From positions 310,001 through 374,000 of the forward strand of contig NZ_JACHJL010000004.1 of NCBI RefSeq assembly GCF_014203645.1: 64,000 nt of DNA, written 5' to 3'. Of the stretch, positions 59,729 to 64,000 are shown piece after piece. The stretch is from Streptomyces zagrosensis. Lineage in GTDB: Bacteria; Actinomycetota; Actinomycetes; Streptomycetales; Streptomycetaceae. Both the position numbers and the translations under genes were made by a program. How positions within the stretch are numbered: the first letter of the stretch is position 1; each line of letters opens with the position of its first letter. The notes beneath the pieces are model-generated. The model was not told where the DNA came from, did not search any database, and saw only the letters and a program-made list of their open reading frames with translations.

Positions 59729-61251
59729 CGACCAAAAAATGGGGCCAGGACGAGATGGGCCGCCCCTTTCGCAACGAGCCGTTCGCCCCCGGCGGCGACG
59801 GCAACCGGAACCGCCCCGCCGCCTCCACCCCGGGCCGCATCGGCGGCGAGCGCGGCAGCCACCCCGCGCGCGTAGGTCTCGGGTTCGTCCAGCACGACGC
59901 GCCCACCGAGCAGCACACGGTCGATGTCGAGCAGCCGTACGAGGTTGGCGGCGCCCACCCCAAGCAGCCGGGCCGCCCGTACGTCGTCGCCCTCCGCCAC
60001 GGCCGCCAAGCACAGCGCCTCCAAGCAGCCCCGGTCCCCACAGGCACAGTGCGGCCCGTCGAGCAGCACCACCTGATGCCCGAACTCGCCCGCTCCGGTC
60101 CGTGCGCCCCGGTGTACGGCACCACCGATGACGAGCCCGGCCCCGAGCCCCGTACCGAGGTGCAGATACGCGAACGACTCGGCGCCCGCACCCATCGATG
60201 AGCCTCCCAAGGCCGACCCGATGGTCGCGGCGGTTGGTGGGCGGCTGGACGAAAGCGCGGACGGGGACGGGGACTCGGGCGCGGACTCGGACTTACCCGC
60301 GGGCGCGGGCGTGGGCGAGGGCGCGGGCGTGGGCGCGGGCGTCGGCTCGCTTCCCGGTGCGGGCCCCGGGGTTGCGGCCCGCATGGCCAGGCACAGGGCG
60401 GCGGCGTTGGTGTCCTTGTCGAGCACTACGGGAAGCCCGAGTCGTCGCGCCAGTTCGGCACGCAGCGGAAAGCCGTCCCACTGGGGGAAGCCCGTGACCC
60501 GGTGCAGCGTTCCGGAGCCGTAGTCGAGCGGGCCAGGACAGGCGACGCCCACCCCCAGAAGCACGGATCGCGCCGGCTGCCCGGCCCCCGGTGCACAAGC
60601 GGCCCCCGCGCCCGCAGACGCAGGCGCCTGCGCGGCTCGCCGCAAGGTCGTCACCGCATCGACGGCGGGGCCCAGGAGATTGTTCGCGCTGCCGCCGAAG
60701 TCGCAGGCGCTGGTGCATTGGGCGAGCACGTCTCCGGCCAGGTTGGTGAGCACCGCCATCAGCCCATCGCGGTCGAGCCGCAACCCGATCGCGTACCCCG
60801 CCTCCGGAACCAGCCGCAGCACCGTACGCGGCTTGCCGCCCGTCGAAGGCCGCTGCCCTGCCTCGGCCACCAGACCGTCCGCCCGTAGCCGCGTGGTGAT
60901 CTTGCTGACGGCTTGCGGAGTGAGACCGGCTTTCTCGGCGATCTCCAAGCGGCTCGCTCCGGCCGGGCCCGCGGCGCGTAGCAGGCCGAGCACCAGGGCG
61001 GCATTGTGCTCGCGCAGCACGGCCAGGTTGGCCCCCTGCCCGCCACCTGACCCGACTGCGCCACTCCCGCTCACCCCACCGCCCCGCCCTGCCCCGTCGC
61101 TCGGCCCTACCCAACCCCTCAGCTCCGCCCCGCCGCCCCGATCGCCGCAGCACACCCCGTCATCGCGCCGGTCGGTGCGATCGCTGCGGGCGCTGCGAGC
61201 ACCGCAACCCGTGCCGTCGCTGTCGTCGTCCTCGCCCCTCACACCGGCCAT
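59725..61251 (-). CDS. ROK-family transcriptional regulator
   Basis: Regulator of 508 aa. A charged Gly/Asp-rich leader of about 75 residues precedes a MarR-like winged helix (LEIAEKAGLTPQAVSKITTR). The ROK sugar-kinase fold follows, with VLDKDTNAAALC, LHLGTGLGAGLVIGG, and the zinc site CACGDRGCLEA. Between NAAALC and the LGTGLG motif it carries a 45-residue Pro/Ser/Thr insertion, unlike ordinary ROK proteins. ATG 61251 is the chosen start; the charged leader may mean the real start is later. It is divergent from the oxidoreductase with only 48 bases between, so it likely controls that gene. Confidence 0.85.
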   Translation of the reverse strand: MAGVRGEDDDSDGTGCGARSARSDRTDRRDDGVCCGDRGGGAELRGWVGPSDGAGRGGGVSGSGAVGSGGGQGANLAVLREHNAALVLGLLRAAGPAGASRLEIAEKAGLTPQAVSKITTRLRADGLVAEAGQRPSTGGKPRTVLRLVPEAGYAIGLRLDRDGLMAVLTNLAGDVLAQCTSACDFGGSANNLLGPAVDAVTTLRRAAQAPASAGAGAACAPGAGQPARSVLLGVGVACPGPLDYGSGTLHRVTGFPQWDGFPLRAELARRLGLPVVLDKDTNAAALCLAMRAATPGPAPGSEPTPAPTPAPSPTPAPAGKSESAPESPSPSALSSSRPPTAATIGSALGGSSMGAGAESFAYLHLGTGLGAGLVIGGAVHRGARTGAGEFGHQVVLLDGPHCACGDRGCLEALCLAAVAEGDDVRAARLLGVGAANLVRLLDIDRVLLGGRVVLDEPETYARGVAAALAADAARGGGGGAVPVAVAAGGERLVAKGAAHLVLAPFFGR

Positions 61252-61299
61252 TGTGCGCGCCGCTTGCACTTCAGCAACAGCATTGCCAAAGTCCTTGCC

Positions 61300-62427
61300 A
61301 TGGATCGCATCACTGGCACACCCCGCAAGCGCCCGCCCCTGACACGGAGCGGCCCGCTGCGTGTCGGCTTGATCGGTTACGGACTCGCGGGCTCGGTCTT
61401 CCATGCTCCGCTGGTCGCGAGCACCGCTGGCCTCGACCTGCACACCGTCGTCACCGCGCGCCCGGAGCGGCAACGGGAGGCCCGCGACGCCTACCCCGAG
61501 CTACGGACCGTCGCCTCCACGGACGAGCTCATCGCCCAGGCCGATGACCTGGATCTGGTCGTCATCGCCTCGCCCAACCGCACCCACGTACCGCTCGCCC
61601 GCGCCGCCCTTGAGGCCGGTCTGTCGGTCGTCGTGGACAAGCCGCTCGCCGCGACGGCAGCCGAGGCGCAGGAGCTGACCGCACTCGCCGAGGAGCGCGA
61701 ACTGCTGCTGAGCGCCTTCCAGAACCGCCGCTGGGACAACGATTTCCTCACCCTGACCCGGCTCGTCGGCGAGGGCGTACTCGGTGACGTACAGCGCTTC
61801 GAATCCCGCTACGAACGGTGGCGGCCCCGCCCCAAGGGCGGTTGGCGGGAGTCCGGAGACCCGGCGGAGATCGGCGGGCTGCTGTACGACCTGGGCAGCC
61901 ACCTCGTGGACCAGGCCCTGACCCTGTTCGGGCCGGTCACCTCCGTGTACGCGGAGTCCGACGTACGACGGCCAGGCGCCGAGGCGGACGACGACACCTT
62001 TTTGGCGCTCACCCATGCGACGGGTGTGCGGTCCCATCTGTGGGCGAGCGCCACTACCGCTCAACTCGGGCCTCGCTTCCGCGTGTTGGGCAGCACTGCG
62101 GGCTATGTGAAGTACGGCCTCGATCCGCAGGAGGCTGCGCTACGCGAGGGCCGCCGCCCCGGCCAGGGCAGCACCGAGTGGGGCGTGGAGGCCGAGTCCG
62201 CGTGGGGACGTATCGGCTCGGGTGAGTCACCCCTGTCTGGTGGCGGCGAGGCGGTGCCGACAGAGCCAGGCAACTACCCCGCGTTCTACGCCGCCATCGA
62301 GCGCGCGCTGCGCTCCGGCGGCCCCCCGCCGGTCACCGGCGCACAGGCTGCCGCGACCCTCGCCGTGCTAGAGGCAGCCCGCCGCTCCGCGGCCGAATCC
62401 CGCACGGTCACGCCCCACCTGCACTGA
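61300..62427 (+). CDS. Gfo/Idh/MocA-family oxidoreductase
   Basis: NAD(P)-dependent dehydrogenase of 375 aa acting on a sugar, inositol or similar polyol. The Rossmann motif is VGLIGYGLAGSVFHAPLVAS near residue 21; VVIASPNRTHVPLARAAL and the family EKP element, here DKP (VVVDKPLAAT), follow. The C-terminal substrate domain includes GGLLYDLGSHLVDQALTLFG, with the catalytic-type Asp and His. ATG 61300 is 48 bases from the divergent ROK gene, which suggests a sugar-responsive pair. Confidence 0.9.
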   Translation: MDRITGTPRKRPPLTRSGPLRVGLIGYGLAGSVFHAPLVASTAGLDLHTVVTARPERQREARDAYPELRTVASTDELIAQADDLDLVVIASPNRTHVPLARAALEAGLSVVVDKPLAATAAEAQELTALAEERELLLSAFQNRRWDNDFLTLTRLVGEGVLGDVQRFESRYERWRPRPKGGWRESGDPAEIGGLLYDLGSHLVDQALTLFGPVTSVYAESDVRRPGAEADDDTFLALTHATGVRSHLWASATTAQLGPRFRVLGSTAGYVKYGLDPQEAALREGRRPGQGSTEWGVEAESAWGRIGSGESPLSGGGEAVPTEPGNYPAFYAAIERALRSGGPPPVTGAQAAATLAVLEAARRSAAESRTVTPHLH

Positions 62428-62571
62428 CCGGCGGGGCCACCCGACCAACCGAACGCACTGCGCACACGCCCCGCACCGCGCACGCCCGGCGACGCGACGC
62501 GACGCGACGGGCCATGAGCGACGGGCAGTGCACGACGCGCAGTGAGCGATGGGCGATGGGCAGCGGGCACC

Positions 62572-63366
62572 CTACGGAAGGATGGAGTCCACATATCCCC
62601 CGTCCACCCGCAGCGCGCCGCCCGTGGTCGCGGACGACTGCTCAGAGCTGAGGTAGACGACCATGTTGGCGATCTCCTCCGGCTCGATCAGCCGCTGGAG
62701 GAGGGACTGAGGCCGGTGCTCCCGCATGAAGACGCGCTGCGCTTCGTCCCAGGGGAGGTCCCGGTCCACCAGTTCGTAGACGAAGTCCCTGACACCGCCG
62801 GTGTGCGTGGGCCCGGCGATGACGGAGTTCACCGTCACGCCGGTGCCCGCGGCTTCCTTGGCGAACCCGCGGCTCACCGACAGCAGTGCGGTCTTGGACA
62901 TCCCGTAATGGATCATCTCGGCCGGGACGGCGACCGCCGAATCACTGGCGATGTACTGGATACGGCCCCAGTTGCGCTCCACCATGCCGGGGAGGTAGGC
63001 CCGAGTGAGCCGAACCGCCGCCAACACGTTGACCTCGAAATACTGCCGCCACTCGGCGTCAGTGATCTCCAGGGCAGGCTTGCTGCCGAAGATCCCCAAG
63101 TTGTTGGTGAGGATGTCCACGCCCGGCAGCGCCTCCACGGCGCGCGCCGCGCCCTCCTCGGTGCTGACGTCCGCCGCGATGGCCACGAACTCCGCGCCCG
63201 GCGCGTCCGCTCGTAGGCCGTCCACGGCCGCGGCGACGCGCTCGACGCTACGGCCGTTCACCCCCACCCGGGCCCCGGATCGCGCGAGACCCAGCGCGAT
63301 GGCTCGCCCGATTCCCTGGCTCGACCCGGTCACCAACGCGGTCCGCCCTGCGAGATCCACCTGCAT
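62572..63366 (-). CDS. Short-chain dehydrogenase/reductase
   Basis: SDR oxidoreductase of 264 aa. The cofactor motif is TGSSQGIG near residues 14-21, the NNLGIF strand near 88, and the active-site triad includes Ser (YIASDSA), Y and K in HYGMSKTAL. The NGRS segment after the first beta-alpha-beta unit suggests preference for NADP. ATG 63366 begins MQVDLAGRTALVTG. The Rrf2 regulator gene lies upstream on the same strand, 192 bases away. Confidence 0.92.
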   Translation of the reverse strand: MQVDLAGRTALVTGSSQGIGRAIALGLARSGARVGVNGRSVERVAAAVDGLRADAPGAEFVAIAADVSTEEGAARAVEALPGVDILTNNLGIFGSKPALEITDAEWRQYFEVNVLAAVRLTRAYLPGMVERNWGRIQYIASDSAVAVPAEMIHYGMSKTALLSVSRGFAKEAAGTGVTVNSVIAGPTHTGGVRDFVYELVDRDLPWDEAQRVFMREHRPQSLLQRLIEPEEIANMVVYLSSEQSSATTGGALRVDGGYVDSILP

Positions 63367-63558
63367 CAGCCACTCCTAGCCGTTCGCTGGTCCTGATCTT
63401 TCCAGCACGCCACGCGGCCGGATTGTTCCTGCGCAACGCGGTGTTCGCGGGCCGCTGCAAGGGCCGTCAAGGGCCGTACCGCAAGCCTTTCCCCAACCGA
63501 CCTGCCACCGCCGGCGAGATCGCCGGAACGGAGTACGCACGGCGCGCCGGCGCCTGGG

Positions 63559-64000
63559 CTACGTCGCCCCCGCAAGACGTGCTCGGGTACGCGCGGGTGC
63601 CGACGGGGGCAGTTCGGCGAGGATGCCGGCGAGGGTGACCTCGGTGAGGCTGCGGCGCCACGCCTCGTGTGCGTCGGCCATCTTCACGGCGAGGATGCAG
63701 GTGCGCTGACACTCCTCGGGGGACAGCGCTCCCCGCCCTTGCTGGCGGATCTCACGACACTCGTACGGCGCGGAGGCGCCATCGACGGCCTCGACGATGT
63801 GCAGGAGCGTGATGTCGGATGCGGGTCGCGCGAGCCGAAACCCTCCTCGCGGCCCCGTGGTGGCGGTCAGCACCCCAGCCCTGACGAGCGCCTTGAGCTG
63901 CTTGGCGAGATAGGGCGCCGGGAGGTCGTAATACTGCGCGAGCTGCGCCACCGACGCGCTGGCTCCCGGATCGAGCTGCGCCAACGTCGTGGCGCAGTGC
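63559..64000 (-). CDS. Rrf2-family regulator, 5' end cut by the window
   Basis: Partial protein; the open frame runs off the window edge, where it reads HCATTLAQLDPGA, so the true start lies beyond 64000. The winged helix is QLAQYYDLPAPYLAKQLKAL followed by GGFRLARPASDITLLHIVEA. Three cysteines near the end (ECREIRQ, EECQRTCIL) occupy the region where Rrf2 members such as IscR and NsrR hold an Fe-S cluster, though the spacing differs. Rrf2 genes commonly sit next to oxidoreductases they control, here the SDR. Confidence 0.88.
   Translation of the reverse strand, partial: HCATTLAQLDPGASASVAQLAQYYDLPAPYLAKQLKALVRAGVLTATTGPRGGFRLARPASDITLLHIVEAVDGASAPYECREIRQQGRGALSPEECQRTCILAVKMADAHEAWRRSLTEVTLAGILAELPPSAPARTRARLAGAT

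Overview
The window looks like a chromosomal segment of a Streptomyces or a very close relative. GC is high (I judge above 70 % by eye), codon third positions are mostly G or C, and TTA leucine codons occur in only three genes I checked. Characteristic actinomycete families are present: DUF397, XRE-DUF5753, DUF6879, EhuABCD, a SigK/RskA pair and a class F sortase. tRNA genes lack an encoded CCA. There is no prophage, IS element, CRISPR array or rRNA.

Layout. 0.1-6.6 kb: small hypothetical gene, LacI regulator, spermidine-synthase-like gene, a primase/polymerase-like hypothetical, a divergent helical-repeat regulator with a TTA codon, and a histidine phosphatase. 6.9-13.3 kb: a PAP2 membrane phosphatase whose end overlaps a tightly coupled three-gene operon. 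The operon encodes a predicted Fe-S PD-(D/E)XK (Dna2/Cas4/AddB-type) nuclease, a large unrecognised protein and an SF1 Upf1/Dna2-like helicase. It is the best candidate here for an undescribed system. 13.5-18.9 kb: XRE/DUF6879/DUF397 signalling genes and hypotheticals. 19.0-22.9 kb: tRNA-Lys, an M6 metalloprotease and a PAS-GGDEF-EAL c-di-GMP protein.

23-34 kb: an LLM-class flavin monooxygenase, two Asp/Glu-racemase/maleate-isomerase family enzymes, a D-2-hydroxyacid dehydrogenase, an amidase, DUF3830, the EhuBCDA importer and an IclR regulator. Four promoter regions in this stretch carry copies of a CTTGGCCAAG-like palindrome, which suggests one regulon for import and breakdown of a small nitrogenous compound. 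The eutBCDE genes of ectoine catabolism are absent, so the substrate is unknown. 34-38 kb: second tRNA-Lys, a DinB/DUF664 protein, two apparently frameshifted genes (DUF5999-like and a DEDD exonuclease), a GNAT enzyme and a P-loop kinase.

38-42.6 kb: fasciclin lipoprotein, SigK-like ECF sigma factor, RskA-like anti-sigma factor and DipZ, the same gene set as the mycobacterial SigK-RskA-MPT83-DipZ-MPT70 system. 44.8-49.4 kb: third identical tRNA-Lys, FadR-type regulator, GH6 lipoprotein, class F sortase with a secreted neighbour, and a HAD-IIA phosphatase. 49.7-57 kb: a 2-aminoethylphosphonate-type ABC importer with a phosphonatase-like hydrolase, an FAD amine oxidase and a GntR regulator, all on the minus strand and overlapping. 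57.4-64 kb: a GntR-TetR dual-domain regulator divergent from an FAD monooxygenase, a ROK regulator divergent from a Gfo/Idh/MocA oxidoreductase, an SDR, and an Rrf2 regulator cut by the window edge.

All family calls come from reading motifs in the translations; no database search was possible. Start codons were moved from the longest ORF where a Shine-Dalgarno site or domain boundary argued for it.
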